Assembly (NCBI RefSeq): GCF_002234675.1 | Contig: NC_019867.2 | Span: 33,021,408 to 33,085,407, forward strand | DNA: 64,000 bases | Direction: 5' to 3' | From: Oryzias latipes | Lineage: Eukaryota; Chordata; Actinopteri; Beloniformes; Adrianichthyidae | Shown here: positions 44,001-55,775 of the stretch, piece after piece | Position numbering within the stretch: the stretch's first letter is position 1 | Layout: each line of letters begins with the position of its first letter | Translations under genes and position numbers: made by a program | The notes under the pieces: generated by a model | Databases searched by the model: none | What the model was told of the DNA's origin: nothing | Seen by the model: only the letters and a program-made list of their open reading frames with translations

Positions 44001-45671
44001 CTACCCTTGTATTGATCAAGTGGTATAGGTTTATACGGGATAAAGAAAGTAAGCAGTGCTAGCAAATTGTGTTTCCAAAAAGTAATTGTTACATTAATCT
44101 AATTCAATGTCCCTGATTTCATTTTCATGTAGATGCAATCCTGCAGGAATTAAAAGAACATGGCAGCAGCTAAAAATGAAGTATAAAAACATAATTCAAT
44201 CAGGTCAAATGTGAGCATGTCATGGATGTAGGCTTTGTTGACAATATTTGACATGTGAAACATCTACATAGCAATACATATCTAATGTTGTTTTCATTGT
44301 ATATATGGAATTGACTGCAATGAAAAACGGTAACGCTCAAACAAAAACGTTTGGGGAAATGACAAAATATTGAGTCTTCTCAAAATCCTCGTACGAGGTA
44401 AATATAATTCTCTAGGAATTAATGCAGCCTCCTCGTCTATTGGGTCCTCCAAAAAAGAACAAGCCATTCTTGTCACTTAGACCGTCTCTGTGTGACGGAA
44501 ATGTGGGCAATGAAGGTTAAAGCGAAAAATACCGCTTCGTCTTTAAAAAGGGGAGGGGACCGGCAGAAACTTTGAGTTTGGAGAATAAAACCTGCTCCCG
44601 ACCAGGTTAGGTTCACAGCGTAAGTAACCATGGATACTGACTCCGAGTATAAGTTACCTCTCTTTCAGAAACGGGTTTGACTTACTCTGCTTTCTCTGGT
44701 TTAACAAACCTCCCATTCTGAAACGGAAAACCTAGGGTTTCCCTGATTTCAGGGTTAACATACTCAGAGTTTACACTTAACCTCCTTTCTGAAACAGGCC
44801 CCTGGTCTGAGCTGGACTCTGGATCAGAACCGGACGGCTGGATGGATGAGGGGCTGTAAGCTAGTGAAAGAGTGTAAACTGAGGGATGATGGGAAATAAG
44901 CAGAGCTTGCTCATGCTCGTCTCTACCTGTCCTGCCCGTCCAGTGGGTTTTTGGAGAGTCCCACATGTGGGGCCACGCCGTCACACTGAGGCTGCAGCCT
45001 GTTGGTCTGGACACAGAAGAAGACGTTCAGCAAAGCTGAAGCAGATGGAATCGCACAGAAGATCTGAATGACTGCAGATCCAGATTCACTGCATCCAGTC
45101 ATGCATACAGACTCTGAACGATCCAAATCCAAACTCTATTTACAGACTCGGCTGACAGCCGGCGCACATTTAAAGGACCTTATAGCTGAAGACGTTTCTT
45201 CTGCAGGACGACCTTCCAGGAGGGATCCAGGGGGTCCGGAGCCTCCCCTCAGAACCTGCTTCCCGCCTCTGTGAAGCAGAGTGGGAACAAATCCCACAGA
45301 GTTAAAACCTGGCATTTAGCCCCCACTCCCCCCACACACGTGACTTGATGTTTTTCTTTAGGAGGGTCTTCTTCAGACTGAAGCCCCTGATGAAGGACTG
45401 TGTGACCTGGGAGCTCATCAGCCCACTTCCATCCGAAACTTTCCTTCACTTCCGGCCTGGAATCAACAGGTGCGTGTTTCGGTCACGCGTGTCCCCCTCC
45501 ACTCCCCACAGAAGACCAAAGGTTCCCTGAAGGACGTTAGTGGAACATCTGCTCCATCCATCCATGTTACCTGCGCAGCGTCGCCGGGACTTCTTCCCGC
45601 GTGGACGTGGACAGGTGATGTCTGCGGGGATTGTGCGTGAACGGGCGCTGCGGGAAGTCTGGTTTCCATTT
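32058..45671 (-). CDS. odf2: outer dense fibre protein 2 / cenexin-like coiled-coil protein (multi-exon)
   Basis: Minus-strand exons: 45671-45571 (ATG at 45669), 45456-45345, 45006-44927, 42727-42604, 42313-42182, 42110-42036, 41970-41899, 41790-41674, 35835-35650, 35084-34975, 34878-34743, 34664-34554, 34484-34221, 33512-33412, 32685-32523, 32394-32269, 32204-32058 (TAA). From 45456 on, every junction is in phase (684 codons). The wording follows ODF2 in order: an N-terminal histidine motif (PVHVHA), LVEAEIDGVAVANQLSALK, LLLEKMATFNRTNQSLRDLL, KLENHRLK, LEEKTHECSVLSRELQ, QLSRAKTELSQTQRSKDE, NRTLQSYVQFLKASYGNVFG. ODF2 builds mother-centriole distal/subdistal appendages and sperm-tail fibres. 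The segment before LVEAE is about 60 residues shorter than in mammals. The first ATG exon ends in phase 0 while the next needs two bases, so a small exon is missing from this model. Confidence 0.85.
33834..33975 (+). mobile_element. SINE 3' fragment in odf2 intron
   Basis: Carries GCATGTTCTCCCCGTGCACG, ACTGGCGACCTGTTCAGG, a GTGTACCCCGCC block and an ATGGATGG tail, the body and tail of the SINE type whose head is seen at 25999. The tRNA head is missing. Confidence 0.55.
36150..36637. repeat. 32-bp minisatellite, left half (~15 units)
   Basis: Unit: GATCTACACCTTGGGTCTTG followed by TCTGGTGTGGTA. On the minus strand it codes I-YHTRQDPRCR, the zinc-finger entry of the Rex6-type LINE at 38.2-41.5 kb. 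It lies in the odf2 intron between 35836 and 41673 and continues at 37658 after the hAT insertion. Confidence 0.95.
36638..37657. mobile_element. hAT element splitting the 32-bp minisatellite
   Basis: Ends TAGGGTTGTGCCGATGG and (inverted) TAGGGTTGGGCGATGTCCC. The exact 8-bp target duplication GTAGATCT is at 36630-36637 and 37658-37665, the hAT hallmark, and is itself part of the minisatellite unit. No transposase is seen. It contains a small retro-insertion (36947-37001). Confidence 0.9.
36935..37013 (-). mobile_element. 55-bp poly(A)-tailed retro-insertion within the hAT
   Basis: A 12-bp direct repeat CGCCGAGCGGCT (36935-36946 and 37002-37013) flanks 55 bp that read on the minus strand as CTGTTTAACATTGTTTTGTA, then GAATTGTTACATACAATAAAG and TTTG plus an A tail. 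The same 3' end, with AATAAAG and A9, lies at 4405-4466 inside another hAT. This is a 5'-truncated retrocopy of a transcript end. Confidence 0.75.
37658..38210. repeat. 32-bp minisatellite, right half (~17 units)
   Basis: Same unit and phase as 36150-36637. Its right edge runs without a break into the LINE codons: the last units merge with minus-strand IEAQIYHTRQDPRCR. Confidence 0.95.
38946..40250 (-). mobile_element. retroposon-like insertion with an intact transmembrane ORF
   Basis: This block interrupts the LINE coding frame between IYSTDIG and GMSFGLEK. On the minus strand it has a 5' leader, a 155-codon ORF (40092-39625), ~680 bp of 3' untranslated sequence and a tail TGACAATAAAAGGATTCTG plus two more ATTCTG units, at which the LINE resumes. 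A hexamer tail rather than poly(A) suggests mobilisation by a LINE recognising that tail. Family not recognised. Confidence 0.7.
39625..40092 (-). CDS. single-pass membrane protein ORF carried by a retroposon, 155 aa, function unknown
   Basis: An uninterrupted ORF from ATG 40092 to TAA 39625. Residues 1-60 are soluble and include a CPDGTHAAGYTNDPWGKW block with two cysteines (Cys27, Cys48). Residues ~61-84 (YLFGFMIIGFLIIGIGGFL...) form one strong membrane span, followed by Trp85 and a charged tail. The last ~60 residues look helical and amphipathic (LSQVDQKLCACLAHLSRML...). There is no signal peptide, so either topology is possible. The frame is open although the surrounding LINE is broken, which suggests recent insertion. 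I do not recognise a host family; it could be a captured gene or a processed copy of one. Confidence 0.6.
   Translation of the reverse strand: MDLISWSLNSIDKVFSTLRNGKADPSCPDGTHAAGYTNDPWGKWRLVCLAQLSVEDVEDVYLFGFMIIGFLIIGIGGFLIYQAVWEQKTERGDSSELCGRILRGGETQYEKLSQVDQKLCACLAHLSRMLSIFELVQKMDTNLERVSARMEARLV
43016..44801. mobile_element. Harbinger transposon with two opposed ORFs, decayed
   Basis: Inverted ends GGGCCTGTTTCAGAAAGGAG with a 3-bp CTG duplication (43013-43015 and 44802-44804). Left, + strand: a Myb/SANT-like ORF start (43246-43379) with FSPAELDVLLQSYSEYEHIF, broken at AWK|T by a 1-bp deletion. Right, - strand: transposase N-terminus (44476-44294) MACSFLEDPIDEEAALI. Two divergent proteins, a DNA-binding Myb-like partner and a DDE transposase, are the classic vertebrate Harbinger layout. 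The catalytic part is deleted. It sits in the odf2 intron between exons 45006 and 42727. Confidence 0.85.
43925..43960. repeat. poly-C / CCACC tract
   Basis: A run of ~16 C residues with CCAC flanks inside the Harbinger element. Its length may be unreliable in the assembly. Confidence 0.5.
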
Positions 45672-45741
45672 CTGAGAAACAGGAAAAAGTTTCAGAAACA
45701 ACTCCGAGCTTTTGTCTGTCCGGCTCCCTACAACCACTCAC

Positions 45742-45782
45742 CTGATTGGCTGGTGAGCAGCATCTCCTACTGTGATTGGCTC
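45742..45782 (-). promoter_or_regulatory. odf2: paired CCAAT boxes upstream of odf2
   Basis: Two minus-strand CCAAT motifs at 45749-45745 and 45779-45775, 30 bp apart, lie about 75-105 bp before the ATG at 45669. This spacing fits an NF-Y-bound TATA-less promoter. Alternatively CAG|GTGAGT at 45742 is a donor and this is a 5'UTR exon. Confidence 0.4.
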
Positions 45783-46143
45783 AGCGGACAGCGACGCTAA
45801 TGGTAGCCATGGCAACCACAGAGAACTGTTTGTGCTGCGTTCAGGAGCGTCAGAAACAGAACATTTGTTTCAAGGCTGATTGGCGGGAACTCGTTCAGTT
45901 TATCTACGTTTCTGTTGGTTTATCTTCACTGTTTGGAAGTTTATGGAGCCGCTTTTATTATGATGTTTACGGCGAAACATTAAAACAACAAAAAAAAAGG
46001 TTTCTAGGCGGTTCCATTAAGATTCTTCATTAAAACCCAGGAACACAGAAAGTGGAGTCACTTTTATTCACAGACTTGTGTTTTGGTTTTGGTTCATTTG
46101 TTTTATGCCAGCTTCAAACATGACCCACCCCCCCCACAGTCAG

Positions 46144-47584
46144 GGGGGTATTCCAGGAAGCATGTTTAAACTAGCCTGACTTTAAGCCTGAACTCTGGCT
46201 GAAATCCTCCTGAACTTGCTTACTCTGGGTATGTCGGTTCCAACAGACCGGATATGAGTTGGCGTAATTGCCCTCCACTTGGTAACCCTGGGTTAATGCA
46301 CGTGCACAGCAGGTACATAAAGACATTCTCAATGGATCACTGATTTAAGGAGTCACCATGGAAATGCGTGATAAAAAAAAAGGGAGAGCTATACTTCAGT
46401 GAGACGGAGTCTGAGGTTTTAATGACGGCGTATGAAGATCATACGTCCATCAAAAAAGTAATACGGCTGCATCATCAGCAAAAGAAAGAGTTTCTGCTTG
46501 GAGTAAGAACAGACAAAGTAAACGCACGAGTTTTTGATCTTATTTCCATTTTCATGTGACGCATTTATATATAACTTATCCAATTTTGCCACCTTAAATG
46601 AATTACTTCTATTGGTAACAAATAATCGAGTTAAATTTAATCAACATAATTTCTTACGTCTATAAAAACACAATAATTATTTATATAACTCAAATTTATG
46701 TATTTATCTAACTAAAGGTCATATTACTCCAATTCAATTAATATTTGTTCCATCTTAATTAATTATGATTCTTGAACTCTCATATGTCTAAGTTTGAGCT
46801 GGCAGATATGCTCATTTTTATAACAATAAAAAGGACGGGAAAAGAATGCCTTTACGCACAACTTCAATAAAGAATTTTCCATCAATGTCACTATAGGACT
46901 CATCAGTAGGAGTGGGATATAAACTCATCATCCTCTCCTTCATTCTCACTCATGGTGCAGAGACATAAGCACAGTAGGACTAAACAACTCAGCAAAACAT
47001 GGCAAAACACGGTAAAACAGCTAAACAACTAAACACATTTGGTCAAAAAGCCACACTTAAACCCAAATCCGTCCAGACAGGCAAAGCAAATGGTATCCCA
47101 CAATCCTTTGCGGTGCCGATCTAACAGCAGGACCAACGTTACACCTACTTAATTGAATTAATTTGAATGAAAGTAAAACAACTGTCTGATAACTGCGTGT
47201 TATTTTTAAACTGACTTAACAAACAAATGAGTTATCTTAACTGAAGCAAATAACTATGTTAGATAAAAGTAAAAAAGTTTATTTTTCCAACATCCATATG
47301 TGGTCTTATCACCCTCTCATGGTGGAAAAAGTATTATCTGAGCTTCTTCATCCACTAAATCATCTTCAAATGGACACGCCATGCTGCTTCACCTCTCTGA
47401 AAACAAACTAACCTTCAACTAAACCTGCTCCAGACCAGGTTATGTTCAGAGTATGAGTTGCTATGGCAACTTGACCTACCCTGAAACATACCTCCATTTC
47501 TGGAACAGAAAGCTGAGGTTATCAACTTCCTTAGCCTCAAACTTACCGTGGGAGCTAGCAGAACCTGCTTTCTGGAAGACCCCC
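46144..47584. mobile_element. Harbinger derivative, copy A
   Basis: Ends GGGGGTATTCCAGGAAGC and (inverted) GGGGGTCTTCCAGAAAGC with CAG duplicated at 46141-46143 and 47585-47587. Left + strand remnant of the Myb-like ORF (YFSETESEVLMTAYEDH...RVNARVF). Right - strand remnant of the transposase start (MACPFEDDLVDEEAQII) near 47383-47330, then an internal deletion. Same internal deletion as copy B, so a non-autonomous subfamily. Confidence 0.8.
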
Positions 47585-47587
47585 CAG

Positions 47588-48470
47588 GTGTACCATGGAA
47601 AATGACCCATTCACTGATCTAAAAACATTTCCATCTCCAGGATTTCAGCTCTGAGTTTATCCAAACAGGCCCTGATAAAACACTGAGTAGTTAGGAATAT
47701 GAAGGACCATAAAATACTTTTTATATGATTCTGTTAAAGACAAGTCATCTTTCTAACTGAAGCACTTTTCTAATAAAGTCTGGATTGAAGGAAAAATTTG
47801 CTCTCAGACTTCAGTCACTTTGGAAAATGAAAAGTTAAGCTTAAATAAAAGTAATAACAACATTTAAGAAACAGGATGAAGGTGAAGTGGCCTACAGACA
47901 CAATAAAACTAAATGGGAACAATTTAATCATCTCAAAAGAAATAAAACATTTCTGTTAAAGTTTTCAAAGACTTCATCTTTGATTAAGACAAAAGAAAAA
48001 CTAATAAAACTTCAACATGTTTACTTTTTGTTTATCTACAGAAAACATCAATATAATGTTAGTCTTTCTGTGTAAAATGTATCAAACATATTGTGATCAT
48101 ATTGTTCAAAAATTACAGTTGCCTTTGCACCAACATTTAAAAAAATATTTAACAAATGAATCACTATTTAGATAGAATATGTTTGTTTTTGTGTGAGGTT
48201 ACATAAAATTTTATGTAAATAAACTAGAGGGAAAAAACAACAACCAGAGTAAAATGTCAAATAATTTAGCTGAAATTATAACTTAACTTTTACTCCATCT
48301 TTTAGAAAAAACTGCTGCAACTTCCAGCTTTTTTTTTCTGCCACAATTATCATAAAATGCACGTGAGGTCATGGAGGGACTGTCCATCAGTACAGAGTTT
48401 CTACTTTTTTCATTTTTGGATGCTCGTGTGCTGCGGCATTTTTGTCCAGGAGAAAGTGTGCTGTGGCTCA
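47588..48470. other. AT-rich intergenic, nothing recognised
   Basis: No gene or bounded repeat was identified between Harbinger copy A and the Rex6 fragment. Confidence 0.4.
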
Positions 48471-48474
48471 GAAA

Positions 48475-48850
48475 AGGTTGAAAAACACTGGATGAGCTGT
48501 TCTTTTCTGGACTGAGAGGTCTGAGGTCTTTCCAGGTATCTGTTGTAGCCACTCCTCCAGCTTGGGGGTTACTGCCCCCAGTGCTCCAATTACCACAGGC
48601 ACCACTGTCACCTTCACTTTCCAGGTTTTCTCCAGTTCTTCTCTGAGTCCCTGGTATTTCTCCAGTTTCTCATGTTCCTTCTTCCTGATGTTCCCATCGC
48701 TTGGCTCTGCCACATCCACCACAACGGCTTTCCTCTGTTCTTTATCTATCACTACAATGACTGGTTGGTTCTCCATCACCATCCTATCAGTCTGGATTCT
48801 CTGCCTCTTTGAGGTGTTTCTATATTCTAGCCACATAAAAATGTTAATGC
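48475..48850 (-). mobile_element. Rex6-type LINE, restriction-like endonuclease fragment
   Basis: The minus strand reads MVMENQPVIVVIDKEQRKAV, then VDVAEPSDGNIRKKEHEKLE and KVTVVPVVIGALGAVTPKLE. The PD-(x)12-D restriction-like endonuclease core is recognisable, but the first Asp, expected after QP, is Val here, so the domain is catalytically dead. The 5' side is cut off just before MWLEYRN. Confidence 0.7.
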
Positions 48851-48879
48851 ATTAATTACATTTTCCCCCTGTTCCACAA

Positions 48880-49860
48880 ACATATTCTAGGTTTGAAGAG
48901 GACTTAAGGGTTGTGCTTCATGACAAAATCTCTTAATCAATATCTGAGCCTTTGACTGGTTTCTATATCTGGAACTCTGTTTCTGTGTCCCTCCGTTGAA
49001 ATGGGAAAATAGGATCTCTCATCAATTTAGAAGCATCTTTGTATCTTAGTGAACAAAGATTTATGTGATGTTTTACACATTCTAGATGAATTCATTCTTT
49101 TGTGACGCATTTTTACAATATAGATCACTGTAACTGAGGTCATTAAGGAGTTTAAATGGATAAATGAATGAAAAGTATTTTGTAGTTTGTAATCTGCAAT
49201 GACTGTCAGAAGGCTTGAAAAGAAACATTCCGTTTCATGAGACATGAAGCATTGCTTGAAACATAACTGGATCCTTAATATTTGAAGTAGTTTTAAAAAG
49301 AGTTTCTTTCACATTTTTCCCAGTCGGCAAACTTAAACTTGTAACCGAAACATAGTAATGCAAAGTAATGCTTTAAAGTGGCTCCTAAGGCTTTAGTTAA
49401 TAGTTAATTAGACCTAATGCATTATTATGCCTCAACTAGAACTAAGAAGGAGACCCTTTTTATAAAGTGTAATCAAAATGATATACTTCTTAGATGTCAC
49501 AAAGCTGAAATGTCTCCCAGGAATGACCCAATAGGCAACAACTGCTCATCTAAAAAAACAAAAACAGCTGTTAGCATGTCTCTTGATTTTACATTTTGAA
49601 ATAACTCACATATCCTTCCTTTAGGAGCAAACCAGGAACAAACGCTTTCTAATGACGGACTTCCATCAGAAACAGAGAGCTCCTCCTGGCTCCTTTCTAC
49701 ACCTGAGCAATGTGGAGTTTAATCAGCAACCAGAAATCCAGCTTTGGACTGACTCTGCTGCCATCTAGTGGTTAAACAGGATCACTGCAGGAGATTCAAC
49801 AGCACAACTGGTACAAAATGTCTATAAAGCTCCTGTTTATGTCCTTTTCATCCATAGACA
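48880..49860. other. intergenic, nothing recognised
   Basis: AT-rich sequence with no splice-flanked ORF, RNA gene or repeat boundary that I can support. Confidence 0.4.
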
Positions 49861-49869
49861 CAACAGCTG

Positions 49870-50085
49870 TAACCCTTGTGGTATCCTAGGCACTTTGACG
49901 TTGAAGATGGGTCATCTAGACCCAATAGACAGTGCTCTGAACCTTTTTTCTTCAATGATTTGTGATCTTCACTGGTGTCCATGGATTACATGAAATCTTT
50001 CCACCTTTATCCACCTTTGTCATGGTAGGGGGAACACGTCAATGGAAGGGGGGGGGGGGGTCATCTATGATTGCATAAGGGTTAA
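49870..50085. mobile_element. TTAA-type MITE, copy 2 (opposite orientation)
   Basis: Left end ACCCTTGTGGTATCCTAGG, right end GCATAAGGGTTAA. The interior matches 29946-30156 in reverse (blocks GATTTGTGATCTTCACTGGT and CCACCTTTGTCATGGTAGGG). The left TTAA has mutated to GTAA; a 12-base G run is present. Confidence 0.7.
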
Positions 50086-50099
50086 ACTCCCAAAGTGGT

Positions 50100-50640
50100 C
50101 CCGGTGGTCTTTTCATTCTGATGATGTCGTTGTCAGCCAAAATCCAAAAACCTGAGTCATTTTCTAGGACATAGTTTCTGCAGAGTGGCAGGAGTGCTTC
50201 AGAAATTTGCCTCTAAGTTGTGGGCAGGTCTGTTGACACAGATGTCTCCGCTGACTTCCCATCATCCCATTGCTTACGCTCTCTCCTGCTAGCTTACAGC
50301 TCCTAACATTAGCGGTGCAGCAGTATCGAGCTTTGCAGCCGTCCAGTTCTGATCCACATTCCAGCTCATTCCAGGGAACGTCTGCAGGAAAACCATGAAT
50401 CAGAATGGAGCAGAGCAGGGAGCTTGTAGCCCCGCCCATCTCAGTAGCTGCATCACAAAAGAGCTTTTTCAAATCGCGGGTTCTCGTCCGGATTCATCAT
50501 AATTGGAATAAGAAATGCTCAGAAATGCAGTTTCATCTTAAATTCTTTACTAAATGTCCTCCATCATGAGGAAAATGCTACAAAAACATTTTAAAAACAC
50601 CAAAAACACCTCTTTCATTGGTTTGGGTCTTTAAAAAAGT
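50100..50640. repeat. dispersed interspersed repeat, family unknown (copy 3)
   Basis: Longest copy: AGCCAAAATCCAAAAACCTG, TTTCTAGGACATAGTTTCTG, then a CATTCCAGCTC block, GAGCAGGGAGCTTGTAGC with CCCGCCC, and an AACACCAAAAACACC tail followed by TTTCATTGGTTTGGGTCTTT. A piece of the same tail is seen near 62135-62165, and a reverse piece near 42940-42975. Confidence 0.6.
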
Positions 50641-51189
50641 TGAAGTACATTACAGTTGATTTATTTTGAAACTTCATCATAAAAGGCTGTTTCCAATGTG
50701 GCTGAAGAAAAGTTCAGATTAAAGCAGAAGCTGCAGCTTCTAGAAGGAACATGTTCCTGTGTGAAAAACCCTTTCTCTCTGGTTTTAGACTTCTTGTTTG
50801 TTTAATGCGCAGAAGTTTCAAATCAGTAAAGAGATGGAAGTCATGCTGAGCATCAGTCAGTACCATGACTGTCCTTGTTCAGTCCTGCTCCTATACGCAG
50901 CAGTCAGGCCGCCACAGCGGCAGCTGCACTAAGATGCAGCTCAGTGATGAGTCAGACAGTGTGAGAAGCACAGAGAGCAGTTTTCTGATAGACGTTTATC
51001 ACAAACGTCTGTTTGTTCCAGCACCAATCTGGGAAGACAGCACTAGCATTCAGACATAGACATGTCTGTTTTCCCAGGGCCAACCCTCTGAGCTCTGCTC
51101 TGCATGGGAGGTTTGGCCTGCAGGCTGCAGCTTCTTTTTCCGCTTTCATCCACCCAAAGCTGCCCTTTCCCAACACCTGTCCTCAGGGC

Positions 51190-52466
51190 ACAAACACACC
51201 TGTTGAAATCATCAAGGACTGTTGAGACTTTAACGCCGTCTTTGTCAGAGCAGAGTAGGAAAGAAAACGCAGGACAGCTTTCAAAGAAAGAAAGCACTGG
51301 TGAACTCAGCAACGCCAAAAGACCTGGACGTCCACGGAAGACAACAGTGGTGGATGATGGCAGAATCATTTCCATGGTGAAGAGGAACCCGTTCACAACA
51401 GCCAACCAAGTGAACAACACTCTCCAGGAGGTAGGCGGATCAATATCCAAGTCTACCATCAAAAGAAGACTGCATGAAAGTAGATCCAGAGGGAACACTG
51501 CAAGATGCAAGCCACTCAGAAGCCTCAAGAATAGGAAGGCTAGATTGGACTTTGCTAAAAAGCATCTAAAAAGTTCTGGAAAAACATTCTTTGGACAGAT
51601 GAAACCAAAACCAACCTCTACCAGAATGATGGCCAGAGAAAAGTATGGAGAAAGCGTGGAGAAGCTCCTGATCCAAAGCACACTACATCATCAGTAAAAC
51701 ACGGTGGAGGTAGTGTGATGGTCTGGGCGTGCATGGCTGCTAGTGGCACTGGGACACTAGTGTTTATTGATGACGTGACACAGGACAGAAGCAGCCCAAT
51801 GAATTCTGGGTGTTATGAGACAGACTGTCTGCGCAGATCCAGGTGAATGCAGCCCTGTCTGCGCAGATCCAGGTGAATGCAGCCAAACTGATTGGACGGC
51901 CTTTCATAATACAGATGGACAACGACTCAAAACATACAGCCAAAGCAACTCAGGAGTTTATTAAAGCAAAGAAGTGGAATATTCTTGAATGGCCAAGTCA
52001 GTCACCTGATCTGAACCCAATTGAGCAGCATTTCACTTGTTGAAGACTAAACTTCAGACAGAAAGGCCCACAAACAAACAGCAACTGAAAGCTGCTGCAG
52101 TAAAGGCCTGGCAGAGCATTCAGAAGGAGAAAACCAGCATCTGGTGATGTCCATGAGTTCAAGACTTCAGGCTGTCATCGCCAACAAAGGCTTTTCAACC
52201 AAATATTAGGAATGACCATTTGGTTTTCACTTATTTCATTTGTCCAATTACTTACCAGCCCATGAAATGAAGGGATTGTGTTTAAAAAATGCTTTAGTTT
52301 TTCACATTTTTATGCAATCTTTTTGTTCAACCCATGGAATAAAAGCTGAAAGTCTGCACTTGAATGGCATCTGAGATGTTTTATTTAACATTCACTGTGG
52401 TAATGTACAGAAACTAAATTAGAACGAATGTGTCTCTGTCCAAATATTGATGGTCCTGATTGTATG
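51190..52466 (+). mobile_element. Tc1-like transposon, degenerate transposase
   Basis: The + strand transposase reads AKRPGRPRKTTVVDDGRIIS (51318 on), NPFTTANQVNNTLQEVG and SKSTIKRRLHESRSRGNTAR, then loses frame at FGQMKPK. After breaks it resumes with [20 protein letters not shown] and [15 protein letters not shown] (51915-52040), the DDE-domain end. The first DDE Asp region (expected W-x-DET) is frameshifted. A 30-bp duplication (CTGTCTGCGCAGATCCAGGT...) sits at 51826-51885. The right end, CAAATATTGATGGTCCTGAT, is a Tc1-type terminal repeat followed by TA. The left terminal repeat was not found. Confidence 0.8.
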
Positions 52467-53301
52467 TTTCAGGGTAGGTCAAGTTGCCATGGCAACTCAT
52501 GCTCTGAACATAACCTTGTCTGGAGCAGGTTTAGTTGAAGGTTAGTTTGTTTTCAGAGAGGTGAAGCAGCATGGCGTGTCCATTTGAAGATGATTTAGTG
52601 GATGAAGAAGCTCAGATAATACTTTTTCCACCATGAGAGGGTGATAAGACCACATATGGATGTTGGAAAGATAAACTTTATACTTTGATCTAACTGAATT
52701 ATTAGCTTCAGTTAAGATAAATCAATTTTTTTATTCAGTCAGCTTAAAAATAACACGTGGTTTTCAGAAAGTTATTTTACTTTCATTCAAATTAATTCAA
52801 TTAAGTAGGTGTAACTTTGGTGCTGCTGTTAAATCGGTACCGCAAGGGATTGTGGGATACCATTCCCTTTGCCTGTCTGGACGGATTTGGGTTTAAGTGT
52901 GGCTTTTTGACCAAATGTGTTTAGTTGTTTAGCTGTTTTACCGTGTTTTGTCTAGTTATTTTGTCCTACTATGCTTAAGTCTCTGCACCATGAGTGAGAG
53001 TGAAGGAGAGGATGATCAATTTATTTAGCACCCCTACTGTTGGGTTAAAGTGATTACAATGTCAGAAAATTAGTAAATGAGCCTATGTTTCTGTGTATAT
53101 TTCTACTTTCTTTTTATTGAGTATACCTGTCGGCTCAAACTTAGACATATGAGAGTTCAAGAATTTTAATAAATTAAGATGGAAAAAAGATTAATTGAAT
53201 TGGAGGAATATGACAGTTAGATAAATATGTAAATTTGAGTTGTATAAACACTAATTAAGTTTTATAGACGTAAGAAATTAGATTGAAAAAATTTTACTTA
53301 C

Positions 53302-55078
<1,777 letters not shown>

Positions 55079-55775
55079 TATATATGCGTCACAAGAAAAA
55101 TAGAAATGAGATAGAAAGTCATGCGTTTTGACCCTACCTTGTGAGGTAGGCGGTAGCGTTTAGGGTCTTGCCCAAGGTCCCTCACTGGGTGATGGTAATT
55201 GCTCGCCATTGTTATGGTTATTGCCCCATTTCTATTGTTATGGTATTTGCCCCATTTCCATGCCAATTGATACATGTCCATTGCCATTTCCATTAATTGT
55301 TCATTCCGCCCCGGGAATCGAACCCAGATTTCCTGCATGACAGTCCTGCACCTTACAGTATATATATGCGTCACAAGAAAAATAGAAATGAGATAGAAAG
55401 TCATGCGTTTTCTCCAAACAGAAACTCTTTCTTTTGCTGATGATGCAGCCGTATTACTTTTTTGATGGACGTATAATCTTCATACGCCGTCATTAAAATC
55501 TCAGACTCCGTCTCACTGAAGTGTCGCGCTCTCTTTTTTTTTCTCCACACGTTTCCATGGTAACTCCGGAAATCGGTGATCCATTGAGAATGTCTTTATG
55601 TACCTGCTGTGCACGTGCATTAACCCAGGGTTACCAAGTGGAGCGTAATTACGCTAACTCATATCCGGTCTTTTGGAACCGACATACCCAGAGTAAGCAA
55701 GTTCAGGCGGATTTCAGCCAGAGTTCAGGGTTAAAGTCAGGGGAGTTTAAACATGACTTCTGGAATACCCCCCAG

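Noticed and set aside
45776..46033. 85-codon + frame upstream of odf2
   Set aside because: No family features and no splice support; it overlaps the CCAAT promoter region of odf2 on the other strand.
51043..51681. 212-codon minus-strand hydrophobic frame
   Set aside because: Shadow of the Tc1-like transposase, which reads in the expected order on the + strand.
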